Below the pieces are notes generated by a model, which worked only from the letters and a program-made list of their open reading frames with translations, ran no database searches and was not told where the DNA came from. Shown one piece after another: positions 44,191 through 54,200 of a stretch of 64,000 nt of DNA. Position 1 is the stretch's first letter; each line of letters starts with the position of its first letter. The DNA is from Mixta intestinalis (GTDB taxonomy: Bacteria; Pseudomonadota; Gammaproteobacteria; Enterobacterales; Enterobacteriaceae), in NCBI RefSeq assembly GCF_009914055.1, contig NZ_CP028271.1, positions 3,038,001-3,102,000 of the forward strand, read 5' to 3'. The position numbers and the translations under genes are program-made.

Positions 44191-44523
44191 TTATGCATTC
44201 GCTTTTGCGACTTCAAAATGTACCGAGAGCAGCCACGCCTCTTCACGCGGCAAATTGCCGAACAGATCGACCACCTGCTGCGCCAGCCGCATCGATTCCG
44301 GGGAGATATCCTCGAACAGCTCGGCCTCGACCTCCGGCAACGGTTCGCCGGTTAACGATCGCAGCGCCATAGCGCGTACATGAGAAGCCAGCATCTGCTG
44401 CTGCACCGCATTGGGATGAATAGCTTCGGCGGTAAAGAGTTCATCAATCTGTTTCATTACCCGCTCAGCTAATGCCGCCGTTTCCGCCTCGGTCACCAAC
44501 GTTTGCTCCGATCTGTTATCCAC
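44191..44523 (-). CDS. Stand-alone PRD domain protein
   Basis: A 110-residue protein consisting of one PTS regulation domain without DNA-binding or EII domains. Conserved histidines lie in LASHVRAMALRSLTGEPLP and LSVHFEVAKAN, candidate phosphorylation sites. GTG 44523 is preferred because AGGAG lies eight bases upstream; the GTG at 44532 has the same site directly against it. It is the first gene of the operon. It may pass PTS status to the DUF4310-4312 system or to the C-terminal regulator. E. coli YhfY is a similar lone PRD protein. Confidence 0.8.
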   Translation of the reverse strand: MDNRSEQTLVTEAETAALAERVMKQIDELFTAEAIHPNAVQQQMLASHVRAMALRSLTGEPLPEVEAELFEDISPESMRLAQQVVDLFGNLPREEAWLLSVHFEVAKANA

Positions 44524-44849
44524 CTTACCCACTCCTGATTGCCTGAAGGTCCATTTTTTGCTGTGAAAACAAGGTAGCGCTATTGCCTGCCGGTTTGTAG
44601 AACGACTTTTTCCGCCACGAAGTGGAAATCAGCGCGCAGGAGGTGAGCAAGGTCGCAAAACGCTCGCTTTGTGCATTGCCAGGGCATGCAGGACGGCTTA
44701 AGGCGCGCCATCCGACCAGGCGCTGCACAAAAGCGTTATGCAGAGAAAATTAACCGTTTAAAAGCCAACGGGAAAATAAGAAAAGGCTATGGCTGTGCCT
44801 GCGCAGTCTATGAGGTATAGCTTAGCGTGGGACGAACAGAGAGGCGTGG
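44524..44849. other. Promoter region of the DUF4310/DgaE-like operon
   Basis: About 325 bases between the pmbA terminator and the PRD gene. It should contain the operon promoter. TGTGA near 44561 gives only a CRP half-site. A 67-codon minus frame (44525-44728) has no family resemblance. No clear -35/-10 pair was assigned. Confidence 0.4.
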
Positions 44850-44881
44850 CAAAAAGAGACGGGCAACCGGAAAGTCGCCCG
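44850..44881 (-). terminator. Terminator of pmbA
   Basis: On the minus strand CGGGCGAC-TTTCCG-GTTGCCCG, eight pairs with one G-U, then TCTCTTTTTGCC. It begins 13 bases beyond the pmbA stop and separates it from the operon. Confidence 0.75.
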
Positions 44882-44893
44882 CTGAGACAGCGA

Positions 44894-46234
44894 TTACTGC
44901 CCGGCAATACTCATTTCCGGCAGCAGTACCGATCCGCACTGGATATTACTGCGGGTTTCAATATCGTCGCCAACGGTAACAATATTGCGCCACATATCTT
45001 TCAGGTTACCGGCGATAGTGATTTCACTGACCGGATACTGGATCTCACCATTTTCCACCCAGAAGCCCGCCGCGCCGCGCGAATAGTCGCCGGTGATGCC
45101 GCTGACGCCCTGGCCCATCAGTTCGGTGACCACCAGACCTTTGCCCATCTGACGCAACAGATCGTCAAAGCTGCTGCCCTGGCCTTTGATGCGCCAGTTA
45201 TGAATGCCGCCTGCGTGACCGGTGCTTTGCAGCCCTAACTTACGAGCGGCGTAGCTGGTCAGCAGCCAGGTTTGCAGCACGCCATCCTTAATGATTTCGC
45301 GATCCTGAGTGCGCACGCCTTCGCTGTCAAACGGCGTGGAAGCCAGGCCTTTCAGCAGATGCGGTTTCTCTTCGATGGTAAGCCACTGCGGCAGAATCTG
45401 CGTGCCCAACGCATCCAGCAGGAAGGTGGACTTACGATAGACGTTACTGCCGCTGATAGCCCCTACCAGATGCCCGAACAGGCCGGTAGCCACTTCCGGC
45501 GCGAACAGCACCGGCGCTTTCATCGTTGGCAGTTTACGCGGTGCCAGGCGCGAGAGAGTGCGACGGGCACACTCCTGCCCTACCCATTCCGGCGACTGTA
45601 AATCTTCAATCGCCCGCCCGATGGTGTAGGCGTAATCACGCTCCATGTCGCCTTCCGCCTCGGCAATCACGCAGCTGGAGAGCGAGTGGCGGCTGGAGCA
45701 GTAGCTCTGTAGCATACCGTGACTGTTGCCGAAAACTTTGATGCCGACATGGCTGTTAAAGCTGCCGCCTTCGGTATTAGTGATGCGCTTATCCGCCTGT
45801 AATGAAGCCTGCTCGGCGCGCGCCGCCAGCTCAATCGCCTTATCGGGATCGATCTCCCACGGATGAAACAGATCGAGATCCGGTGCCTCGAAAGCCAGCA
45901 GTTCGCGATCGGCCATGCCGGCAAAAGGATCGGCGGACGTATAGCGGGCGATATCGACTGCCGCCTGCACGGTGCGTTTGATCGCATCGGGGCTCAGATC
46001 GGTTGAGGAGGCGCTGCCTTTGCGGTTTTGCCAGTAGACGGTGATGCCCAACGCACCATCGCTGTTAAATTCGACGTTTTCCACCTCACCATAACGGGTA
46101 CTGACGCCAATACCCGTGGTTTTACTGACTGCCACCTCAGCGCCGTCGGTGCCCGCCTTCGCCAGTTCCAGCGCCTGGGCCACCGCCTGCTCCAGCACTT
46201 TACGTTGTTCTGCAACCTGAGTGAGTATTTTCAT
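44894..46234 (-). CDS. pmbA: Metalloprotease subunit PmbA/TldE
   Basis: A 446-residue TldE subunit of the heterodimeric TldD/TldE protease, which matures microcin B17 and degrades unfolded peptides such as CcdA. It aligns throughout with E. coli PmbA (450): TRYGEVENVEFNSDGALGIT near the N-terminus, GHAGGIHNWRIKG and GQGVSGITGDYSRGAAGFWV near the C-terminus. TldE lacks the HExxxH motif carried by TldD, as here. It is divergent from yjgA as in E. coli. Confidence 0.95.
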   Translation of the reverse strand: MKILTQVAEQRKVLEQAVAQALELAKAGTDGAEVAVSKTTGIGVSTRYGEVENVEFNSDGALGITVYWQNRKGSASSTDLSPDAIKRTVQAAVDIARYTSADPFAGMADRELLAFEAPDLDLFHPWEIDPDKAIELAARAEQASLQADKRITNTEGGSFNSHVGIKVFGNSHGMLQSYCSSRHSLSSCVIAEAEGDMERDYAYTIGRAIEDLQSPEWVGQECARRTLSRLAPRKLPTMKAPVLFAPEVATGLFGHLVGAISGSNVYRKSTFLLDALGTQILPQWLTIEEKPHLLKGLASTPFDSEGVRTQDREIIKDGVLQTWLLTSYAARKLGLQSTGHAGGIHNWRIKGQGSSFDDLLRQMGKGLVVTELMGQGVSGITGDYSRGAAGFWVENGEIQYPVSEITIAGNLKDMWRNIVTVGDDIETRSNIQCGSVLLPEMSIAGQ

Positions 46235-46408
46235 TGAGCTACCATAATATGATGAGTACGGCCTGCCTGTGCTGGCTTAGCCTGCTAAGCCCGAAAAGCA
46301 CGGCAATGCGTAAGTTGTATCCTTCTCTGGAGTCTAACAGACTCAGAGAACAATTTCGCAGTAGCCGCGTAACCTGATAGCATTAGCCTCTTTTTCAGGA
46401 GCCTGATA

Positions 46409-46951
46409 ATGACGAAACACCACGAAGAGTGGCTCGATGATGTACCGGATAATCAAGAAGAAGAAGATGAAGAGATTATCTGGGTCAGTAAGAGTGAGAT
46501 TAAACGTGACGCCGAGGAGTTAAAGCGCCTCGGTGCGGAGATGGTCGATCTGGGTAAAAACTCGCTGGATCGCCTGCCGCTGGATGAAGAGCTGCGCGAA
46601 GCGATCGAGCTGGCGCAGCGCATTAAGAAAGAGGGCCGCCGCCGCCAGCTCCAGCTGATCGGCAAGCTGCTTCGCGCCCGCGATCCCGATCCGATCTACC
46701 AGGCGCTGGATAAGCTCAAGAACCGCCATAACCAGCAGGTGGCGCTGCTCCATAAGCTGGAAGCGTTGCGCGATCGCCTGGTGGAACAGGGCGACGATGC
46801 CATCGCTGAGGTGCTGAATCTCTATCCGGATGCGGATCGCCAACAGCTACGCAGTATGATCCGTAACGCGCAGAAAGAAAAAGCGACCAACAAACCACCA
46901 AAAGCCTATCGCCAGATTTTCCAGTACCTGCGCGAACTGGCGGAAGCCTAG
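46409..46951 (+). CDS. yjgA: Ribosome biogenesis factor YjgA (DarP)
   Basis: A 180-residue, highly charged helical protein of the DarP/UPF0307 family that binds late 50S precursors. Typical: acidic N-terminus (DNQEEEDEEIIWVSKSEIKR), then LPLDEELREAIELAQRIKKEG and a C-terminal FQYLRELAEA. The length fits E. coli (183). It is divergent from pmbA. Confidence 0.95.
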   Translation: MTKHHEEWLDDVPDNQEEEDEEIIWVSKSEIKRDAEELKRLGAEMVDLGKNSLDRLPLDEELREAIELAQRIKKEGRRRQLQLIGKLLRARDPDPIYQALDKLKNRHNQQVALLHKLEALRDRLVEQGDDAIAEVLNLYPDADRQQLRSMIRNAQKEKATNKPPKAYRQIFQYLRELAEA

Positions 46952-47025
46952 CTTCCAGCCGGGCCTACCAGCGTTACGCTTTTAACAGGTAACGCTGGCC
47001 TGCCGCTGCGCCAGCGATGTTGCGT

Positions 47026-48381
47026 CTATTTGCCCAACCGATCCAGCAGCTTCTGATGGATGCCGCCGAAGCCGCCGTTGCTCATCACAAGGATGTTATC
47101 GCCCGGCTGCGCGTGCTTAGCGATAGTTTCAACCAGCACGTCAAGATCGGCGCTCCAGAAGGCGGGCTGGATACAGGCCTCCGCTACTTCAGCAACCTGC
47201 CACGGGATATGGTGCGGCTGATAAAGGAAGACCTCATCGGCGCGCCCCAGCGCCGGAGCCAGATCGTCTTTGCTGACGCCCAGCTTCATGGTATTGGAAC
47301 GCGGCTCCAGCACCGCAAGAATGCGCGCGGTGCCGCCAACTTTGCTGCGCAGCGCCGCCAGCGTGGCCAGGATAGCCGTCGGGTGGTGCGCGAAGTCATC
47401 GTAAACGTTGATATTGTTGACTTCGCCGCGCAGCTCCAGGCGACGACGGGCATTAATGAAGTCGTTTAGCGCGCGTCCCGCATCTTCCGGCTTGATACCA
47501 ACGTGGCGCGCCGCCGCAATCGCCATCAGGCCGTTATGCATATTATGTTCGCCTACCAGCGCCCAGTTGACCTCCGCCACGCGCTCGCCGTCGAGCCAGA
47601 CTTCCCAGTGTGAGGCGTCCGGCGTCAGTTTTTTCGCCTGCCAGTGCCCCCCTTCGCCCAGCGTTTCCTGCTCGCTCCAGCAGCCCATCGCCATCACCTG
47701 CTTCAGGTTAGCGTCATGTTCCGGCAGCAAAATTTTTCCCTGGCCCGGCACGATACGCACCAGATGATGGAACTGTTTCTGAATCGCGCGCAGATCGTCA
47801 AAAATATCGGCGTGGTCGAACTCCAGATTGTTCAGAATCAGGGTGCGCGGACAGTAATGCACGAATTTGGAACGCTTGTCGAAAAAGGCGCAGTCGTACT
47901 CATCAGCTTCGATAACGAAGAATGGGCTTTTTCCTAAAGTTGCCGAGACGGAGAAATTGCCCGGCACGCCGCCGATGACGAAGCCGGGTTCCAGCCCGCA
48001 GGCCTGTAGAATCCACGCTGCCATGCCTGCGGTAGTGGTTTTACCGTGCGTCCCGGCCACCGCAATGACCCAACGGTCGCGCAGTACGAAATCATGCAGC
48101 CATTGTGGTCCGGACATGTAGGGAATGTTGCGTTCCAGCACCGCTTCCACGCAGGCATTGCCGCGCGTCATTGCGTTGCCGATGATCACCAAATCCGGTG
48201 CCGGGTCAAGCTGGCTGGCATCATAACCCTCAATCAAATCAATGCCCTGGTTCTCTAACAGCACGCTCATGGGCGGATAAACATTGGCATCAGAGCCGGT
48301 AACTTCATGGCCCAGCGCGCGTGCCAGCATCGCCAGTCCGCCCATGAAAGTGCCACAGATACCAAGGATATGAATACGCAT
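47026..48381 (-). CDS. mpl: UDP-MurNAc:tripeptide ligase Mpl
   Basis: A 451-residue Mur-ligase-family enzyme that joins the recovered tripeptide L-Ala-gamma-D-Glu-meso-DAP to UDP-MurNAc in murein recycling. The N-terminal Rossmann region starts MRIHILGICGTFMGGLAMLA; the ATP loop is AVAGTHGKTTTAGM (about 108-121); YDDFAHHPTAI and ALEPRSNT-type motifs follow. E. coli Mpl has 457 residues. It is divergent from fbp. Confidence 0.96.
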   Translation of the reverse strand: MRIHILGICGTFMGGLAMLARALGHEVTGSDANVYPPMSVLLENQGIDLIEGYDASQLDPAPDLVIIGNAMTRGNACVEAVLERNIPYMSGPQWLHDFVLRDRWVIAVAGTHGKTTTAGMAAWILQACGLEPGFVIGGVPGNFSVSATLGKSPFFVIEADEYDCAFFDKRSKFVHYCPRTLILNNLEFDHADIFDDLRAIQKQFHHLVRIVPGQGKILLPEHDANLKQVMAMGCWSEQETLGEGGHWQAKKLTPDASHWEVWLDGERVAEVNWALVGEHNMHNGLMAIAAARHVGIKPEDAGRALNDFINARRRLELRGEVNNINVYDDFAHHPTAILATLAALRSKVGGTARILAVLEPRSNTMKLGVSKDDLAPALGRADEVFLYQPHHIPWQVAEVAEACIQPAFWSADLDVLVETIAKHAQPGDNILVMSNGGFGGIHQKLLDRLGK

Positions 48382-48549
48382 AAAAGATCCATTTACGAAA
48401 AAGTTCGGGACACAGTGTAGCGCCGAGCGACGCGGGAAGAAACGGATTTGGTCTATACGCTTTATGGCGCATTCGGCTAAACTGCCTGTGCATACCCGCA
48501 GCTTTGTACCCTATGTGCTGCATTCCATCGTAGATTCAGGGATTGTGTT

Positions 48550-49557
48550 ATGAAAACATTAGGCGAATTTATCGTCGAAAAGCAACACGACTTTCCGCAT
48601 GCCACTGGTGAACTTACCGCGCTGATCTCCGCTATTAAGCTGGGCGCAAAAATTATCCACCGCGATATTAATAAAGCCGGCCTGGTTGATATTCTGGGTG
48701 CCAGCGGCGTGGAAAACGTGCAGGGCGAGCAGCAGATGAAGCTCGACCTGTTCGCCAACGAAAAGCTGAAAGCGGCGCTGAAAGCCCGTGGCATCGTTGC
48801 CGGTATTGCTTCTGAAGAAGAAGATGAGATCGTTATCTTCGAAGGGGCAGAAAACGGTAAATATGTCGTGCTGATGGATCCGCTGGACGGCTCATCCAAT
48901 ATCGACGTCAATGTTTCTGTTGGGACGATTTTTTCCATCTACCGCCGCGTCACGCCTCCCGGCACGCCGGTTACTCAGGCTGATTTTATGCAGCCGGGCA
49001 ACAAGCAGGTCGCCGCAGGTTACGTGGTTTACGGCTCCTCCACCATGCTGGTTTACACCACCGGCTGTGGCGTGCACGCCTTTACCTACGATCCGTCGCT
49101 GGGCGTATTCTGCCTGAGCCAGGAACGCATGACCTTCCCGGAGAAGGGTTACACCTACTCCATCAACGAAGGCAACTATATTCGTTTCCCACAGGGCGTG
49201 AAAAAATATATTAAATTCTGCCAGGAAGAGGATAAGGCCACCCATCGCCCTTATACCTCGCGCTATATCGGCTCGCTGGTGGCGGATTTCCACCGCAACC
49301 TGCTGAAAGGCGGCATCTATCTTTATCCCAGCACCGCCAGCCATCCACGCGGTAAGCTGCGTCTGCTGTATGAGTGCAACCCGATGGCATTTCTCGCTGA
49401 ACAGGCGGGCGGCAAAGCCAGCGATGGCGCTAACCGCATTCTCGATATTCAACCTGACGAGTTGCATCAGCGTTGCCCGTTCTTCGTCGGCAACAATGAG
49501 ATGGTGGATGATGTAGAACGCTTTATGCGTGAATACCCGGACACCGCACAGAGCTAA
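48550..49557 (+). CDS. fbp: Fructose-1,6-bisphosphatase class I
   Basis: A 335-residue gluconeogenic phosphatase. The metal and substrate motif MDPLDGSSNIDVN is at about 115-127, ASEEEDE near 89 supplies acidic ligands, and GGIYLYPSTASHPRGKLRLLYE near the C-terminus is family-typical. E. coli Fbp has 332 residues. It is divergent from mpl and followed by a GC-rich hairpin. Confidence 0.96.
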   Translation: MKTLGEFIVEKQHDFPHATGELTALISAIKLGAKIIHRDINKAGLVDILGASGVENVQGEQQMKLDLFANEKLKAALKARGIVAGIASEEEDEIVIFEGAENGKYVVLMDPLDGSSNIDVNVSVGTIFSIYRRVTPPGTPVTQADFMQPGNKQVAAGYVVYGSSTMLVYTTGCGVHAFTYDPSLGVFCLSQERMTFPEKGYTYSINEGNYIRFPQGVKKYIKFCQEEDKATHRPYTSRYIGSLVADFHRNLLKGGIYLYPSTASHPRGKLRLLYECNPMAFLAEQAGGKASDGANRILDIQPDELHQRCPFFVGNNEMVDDVERFMREYPDTAQS

Positions 49558-49565
49558 TCCTTTAT

Positions 49566-49590
49566 CCTGGTCGTCCGTCGGGCGGCCAGG
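49566..49590 (+). terminator. Hairpin after fbp
   Basis: CCTGGTCGTCC-GTC-GGGCGGCCAGG: eleven pairs with two G-U. A T-run (GTTTTTTACC) follows only about ten bases later, so it is a likely but imperfect terminator. Confidence 0.6.
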
Positions 49591-49694
49591 CTAGCCGCAT
49601 GTTTTTTACCGTTTTTACCTCTCCTTTCTCGCCTCATCCGCTCTGCGTTGTTATAGTGACCGCTTCCCTTTCTGGCTTGCATCCGGAGCGTTAG

Positions 49695-50144
49695 ATGACA
49701 GCCTATGCTTCTATTCTGATATTACTGCTACTCGGCAGCCTGAGCTTACTGGTCCATAACACTGCGGTGACTATTTCTATCGCCATTCTGCTGTTGATAA
49801 GAATTACGCCGCTCTCGCACTTTTTTCCCTATATTGAGAAACAGGGCCTGACGCTGGGCATCATTATTCTGACCGTAGGCGTGATGGCACCGCTAATCAG
49901 CGGTTCTCTGCCTGCCGCTACGCTGCTGAAATCCTTCCTCGACTGGAAATCACTGCTGGCAATTGGCGTCGGCATTGTGGTTTCCTGGCTGGGGGGACGC
50001 GGCGTCGCGCTGATGAGCAGCCAGCCCACCATCGTCGGCGGCCTGCTGATCGGCACCATTATCGGCGTCTCGCTGTTTCGCGGCGTACCGGTGGGGCCGC
50101 TGATTGCCGCCGGGATAGTTTCGCTGTTTCTGTTCAATAAATAG
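49695..50144 (+). CDS. DUF441 family membrane protein (YeaL-like)
   Basis: A 149-residue inner-membrane protein with about four helices, of the UPF0756/DUF441 family (E. coli YeaL, 148 residues, function unknown). Family motifs: FPYIEKQGLTLGIIILTVGVM and PTIVGGLLIGTIIGV, then GVPVGPLIAAGIVS. A GGAG site lies seven bases before the ATG. E. coli carries yeaL elsewhere, so its place between fbp and ppa is lineage-specific. Confidence 0.9.
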   Translation: MTAYASILILLLLGSLSLLVHNTAVTISIAILLLIRITPLSHFFPYIEKQGLTLGIIILTVGVMAPLISGSLPAATLLKSFLDWKSLLAIGVGIVVSWLGGRGVALMSSQPTIVGGLLIGTIIGVSLFRGVPVGPLIAAGIVSLFLFNK

Positions 50145-50246
50145 CGGCGGCTGAAGCATTCTGAAAGCCGAAAAAGAGGGCATACTTTCATAGACAGTTG
50201 GCTATAATAGCCGTCACTCAACTTATGACGAATGAAGGAATGCGAG

Positions 50247-50777
50247 ATGAGTTTGAACCTGGTTCCCGCCGGTAAAGATCTGCCAGAAGATATCTATGTA
50301 ATTATCGAGATCCCGGCTAACGCCGATCCGATCAAATATGAAGTAGATAAAGAGTCTGGCGCGCTGTTTGTTGACCGCTTTATGTCAACCGCTATGTTCT
50401 ATCCGTGCAACTACGGTTACATCAACCACACCCTCTCCCTGGATGGCGATCCGGTTGACGTGCTGGTGCCGACACCGTACCCGCTGCAGCCTGGCTCAGT
50501 GATCCGCTGCCGCCCGGTTGGCGTACTGAAAATGACCGACGAGTCTGGTGAAGATGCGAAACTGGTTGCCGTGCCGCACACCAAACTGTCCAAAGAGTAC
50601 GATCACATTAAAGATGTGAACGATCTGCCGGAGCTGCTGCGTGCGCAGATCACCCATTTCTTTGAACACTACAAAGATCTGGAAAAAGGCAAATGGGTTA
50701 AAGTTGACGGCTGGGATAACGCTGAAGCCGCTAAAGAAGAGATTCGCACCTCTTTTGAACGTGCAGCGAAAAAATAA
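50247..50777 (+). CDS. ppa: Inorganic pyrophosphatase
   Basis: A 176-residue family I soluble pyrophosphatase that hydrolyses PPi and drives biosynthesis. Active-site residues lie in MFYPCNYGYI and the signature DGDPVDVLV (about 66-74), and KVDGWDNAEAAKEEI is near the C-terminus. The length equals that of E. coli Ppa. ATG 50247 has AAGGA seven bases upstream; the earlier in-frame ATG at 50232 is less suitable. Confidence 0.97.
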   Translation: MSLNLVPAGKDLPEDIYVIIEIPANADPIKYEVDKESGALFVDRFMSTAMFYPCNYGYINHTLSLDGDPVDVLVPTPYPLQPGSVIRCRPVGVLKMTDESGEDAKLVAVPHTKLSKEYDHIKDVNDLPELLRAQITHFFEHYKDLEKGKWVKVDGWDNAEAAKEEIRTSFERAAKK

Positions 50778-50813
50778 TTTCCACCGGGTGAGAACACTCT
50801 CGCCACGCTGATG

Positions 50814-50844
50814 AAAAACACCGCCCCCTGGGCGGTGTTTTTTT
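50814..50844. terminator. Bidirectional terminator, ppa and ytfP
   Basis: AACACCGCCC-CCT-GGGCGGTGTT with T7 on the plus strand and A5 on the other side. It ends ppa and, from the minus strand, the tamA-tamB-ytfP operon. Confidence 0.93.
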
Positions 50845-51199
50845 ATTCACCTGAAGATGCTTCATCCCGCTGCAACCAGTCGCCGCTGGAAATGCGCGCC
50901 AAACCCTCAACCGAACGCTGGTAAACGTAGAGCCAGGCGCTGCCGTACGGCGTCTGAATTAGCTGGCGTTTATACTCACCACCGCTGGTTCGCAGCGCGT
51001 CCAGTTCCCCTAACGTACTGGCATCGATCCGATAAACTTCCCCATACACCGTACCCTCTCCCGGCACGACGCCGGGATAAAGGCCCAAGTTGTACAGGTC
51101 GTAGCCCTCGATCTGATGATCGCCGAGCCACTGCGCGTTTGTCATCCAGTGACTGTTTCCCTGTTTGCGCCGTAAACTGCCGTAGACAATTATTCGCAT
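50843..51199 (-). CDS. ytfP: Gamma-glutamylcyclotransferase-like protein YtfP
   Basis: A 118-residue protein of the GGCT/AIG2-like fold. The substrate-loop motif VYGSLRRKQGN is near the N-terminus and the family glutamate is in LDALRTSGGEYKRQLI. It is nearly collinear with E. coli YtfP (113), whose reaction is not established. It follows tamB by two bases, as the third gene of tamA-tamB-ytfP. Confidence 0.94.
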   Translation of the reverse strand: MRIIVYGSLRRKQGNSHWMTNAQWLGDHQIEGYDLYNLGLYPGVVPGEGTVYGEVYRIDASTLGELDALRTSGGEYKRQLIQTPYGSAWLYVYQRSVEGLARISSGDWLQRDEASSGE

Positions 51200-51201
51200 T
51201 G

Positions 51202-54200
51202 CTAAAACTCAAACTGATAGAGCAAATCGAGTGCCTGGTCGATGCCGGACACTGCTTCCAGATAGAGCTTGGGCATCAGGCGATAACGCAAGGTTAAGGT
51301 CGCCAGTGAATCAAAGATGCCCACTCCATATTTTACCTGTAGACCCGGCAGCACATAGCCGCTGACCTGCACCTGTTGGCTGTCGCCAACCCCAGCGGTA
51401 TCCAGGGCCAGATTACTGACGCCGAAGGTCTCGCCGATTTTACCCACAACCTGCCCACTTTGTGCAACCCCTAAACCTACCAGAGCGGAAGTCAGGGCGT
51501 TACTGTCACCATCGGTATCCAGCCCCTGCCCGCGTAACAGGTAAGAGAGCGCCTCCTGCTGCGACATCGCCGGATCGGAGAAAATCTCCGCTTTCGGCTC
51601 ATCTGCCAGGCCAGTCACGCGTAGTCCGGCGGTCACGCCATCTTCGGTGGCATCCGGGTTACGGATCGCTTCCATATTGATATAAGGCTGATCCGGCGGG
51701 CCGGCAAACTGTAGCTCACCCTTGCGAACCACCAGATCCTGACCGTAAGCATGGAAGCGCCCGGACGGAATGTTAATTTGTCCGTTCAGCCCCAGGCCGC
51801 GCTTATCCTGCACCAGCTTCAGATCGCCGTTCAGCTTCGCCTTCAGGCCAAACGCGCTGAGATGCACATCGTCGCCAACATGGATAATCAGATCGCTGTT
51901 GATCGGCACCGCCGCCGTCTGCGGCGCTACCGGCTGAAGGTTTTTATCCAGCAACACTTCATCCGAAGAGACGCCGGTAGCGCTTTCCGGCACTTCCTGT
52001 ACCACGATACGCGCCCATGGCACATCTACACGCCCATCCAGATTGAAGGCGACCGGCGAGGCATCAAAGGTCAGATCCGGCGAAACATCCATGCGCACCA
52101 TCGGCGGCACGGTAACCCGTACGCGATCGCCTTTGGCGGCGATGTGGGCACGCCAGTTATCCAGCTGGCTCCAGTCCGCGTTGCCGTTGAGATTGATGCC
52201 ACCGTGCGTGGTCTGAATCAACCCCTGCAAGGTGGAGCGCATGCCGTTAAACGCCACAGAAAGGTTGGCGCTGGTTAAATCAACCGGCATAAAGCTGCCT
52301 TTTACATCAACATCACGCAGCCCCAGCTGACCATATATTTGTGGGCGCTGCACATCCCCGCCGAGCCGCAGCGCACTATTCAACATCCCTTTGATCTCTT
52401 CACCCTGCATCAGCGCAGGATTCAGCAGCGCCAGCGAAAGGTTATTGATATTGATATTGCCCGACAGGATGCGGCGATTCTGCGGATCGCTGATCTGCAC
52501 TTTACCGTCAAGCTGGCCGTTGTTGGCAATTCGCAGCAGCCAGTCCAGCTCTGCGCGCCCGTTGCGCATGGCGGCATTAAGGTTCAGCGTATCAAAGGCG
52601 ATCGGCAGCGCGTTACCTTCGACATCCTGTGTGACCTTCACACCGCTGCCCTTCAGCGCTACGCGTCCAACCGGCAGCGAGCCGTCGCTGTGCCAGTTGA
52701 CATCGGCATCACCGCTAAATACGCCAGCCAGCTGTGTTTCCGGCGGCAGGAAAGGACGCAGCATCGCCAGGTCGAAACGGTTAAGTTCGATGCGCGCATG
52801 GCCGTCCGGCCCCGCCTCAATCGGCTGCGGCACGCAGAGCTGCGCGTTCGGATTGCGCCAGCAGTGCGCGCCGATAGTCGCGGTCTGACGGGCATTAAGG
52901 TAATCGATCGACATGGCACGCGTCAGTCGCCATTCGCCTACCGGCGTATCGAAGAAGGTGTTGTTCAGCGTGCCGCGCCAGCGCTGCTGCTGGCGATCGA
53001 AACTGCCGTTGAGCGCCAGCTGACCGGAGACCGGATCGCCATTGACCACCAGCTTCAGCTGATGTTTGTTCTCATCGCCATCGGCATCCAGCGTCAGGCG
53101 ATTGATGGCCAGCGACGCCTGGCTAAGGCGATCAACGCGCAGCTGAAGTTTTCCCGCCACCCGATCGCTGGAACGTACGTCGCTCTCCAGCCGTACGTGA
53201 GCAATGTGTAGCTCCTGCCAGCGCAGGCCGTTAGCGGTAAGATCCGCCAGCAGCTGCGGTGCCTGTAGCGTACCGCGGGCTTTAATCGTGCCCTGCACCA
53301 CGCCGCCGAGTCCGGGTAGCGCATTATCCAGATGCGAGGCGTCAACAATCGCATCGAGGTTAAGCTTCTCGCCCAGTTCTCCCTTAACATTCAGGTTATT
53401 GCGCCCCAGCACCAGCTTGATGCCGGGAATATTCCACTGGTTGTAGCTGTTGCCATACAGCGTACCGTCGGCGGACACCGCATTCTGCCGCACCTTGCCT
53501 TGCAGCTGTAGCGTTGGCACGCGCATCTGCCAGCTACCGCCGTACAGGCTACCGCGCGTGGTAATTTTGCCATCCAGCGTGGCGGGCCAGTCGGGATACT
53601 GCTGGCTGGTATTGATGCCATTGAGCGTCAGCTCACTGCGCCAGCTGATCGCCTTGCTCCAGTCCACCACGCCGCTGAGATCCGCATGTCCTTTCAGTGC
53701 TGACAGGCGTAGTTTATCCAGACTGAACTGCTCAACGTTACCTTTGCCGTCCAGCGCCAGTTCGGCAGGCGGTATCGCCTCCCCTTTCAGCGCGGTGCGC
53801 AACGACATAACGTAGTCGGTGGCCTTACCGCTAAAGCTGAAATCCAGATCGCTGGCCTGGTACTGCACCGCACCGCTCAACGGCCAGCGTAGCTGCGGGC
53901 TGGTCAGTTTTAACTGTAACGGCAGGCCCGGCGTCGCCAGCTCGGTTTGCCCCTTCAGCTGCGCATCCAGCGGCCCGGAAAGATTCAGCGCCAACTGAAG
54001 CTGCTGACGCAGCGCGCCGCCGAGCGTCATTTTCAGCTTCTCGCCTTTCAGGGGTTCTATGTTAAGCGCACCGTTAAGGGAGAAATCTATGGGCCAGTTA
54101 TCAACCAGCTGCGCCTGGCCGCTGGCGTTAACCTGGCCCTGCGGCGAGTCGATATCCAGCGTCTGGAGCTGCAACAGGCGATCCTGAGTTTTCGCCTTCA

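Noticed and set aside
44525..44728. 67-codon minus frame upstream of the PRD gene
   Set aside because: No ribosome site or family match; the region is better read as the operon promoter.
52339..53211. 290-codon plus-strand frame antisense to tamB
   Set aside because: Shadow of the conserved tamB frame, Arg/Gln-rich with no family motif or ribosome site.
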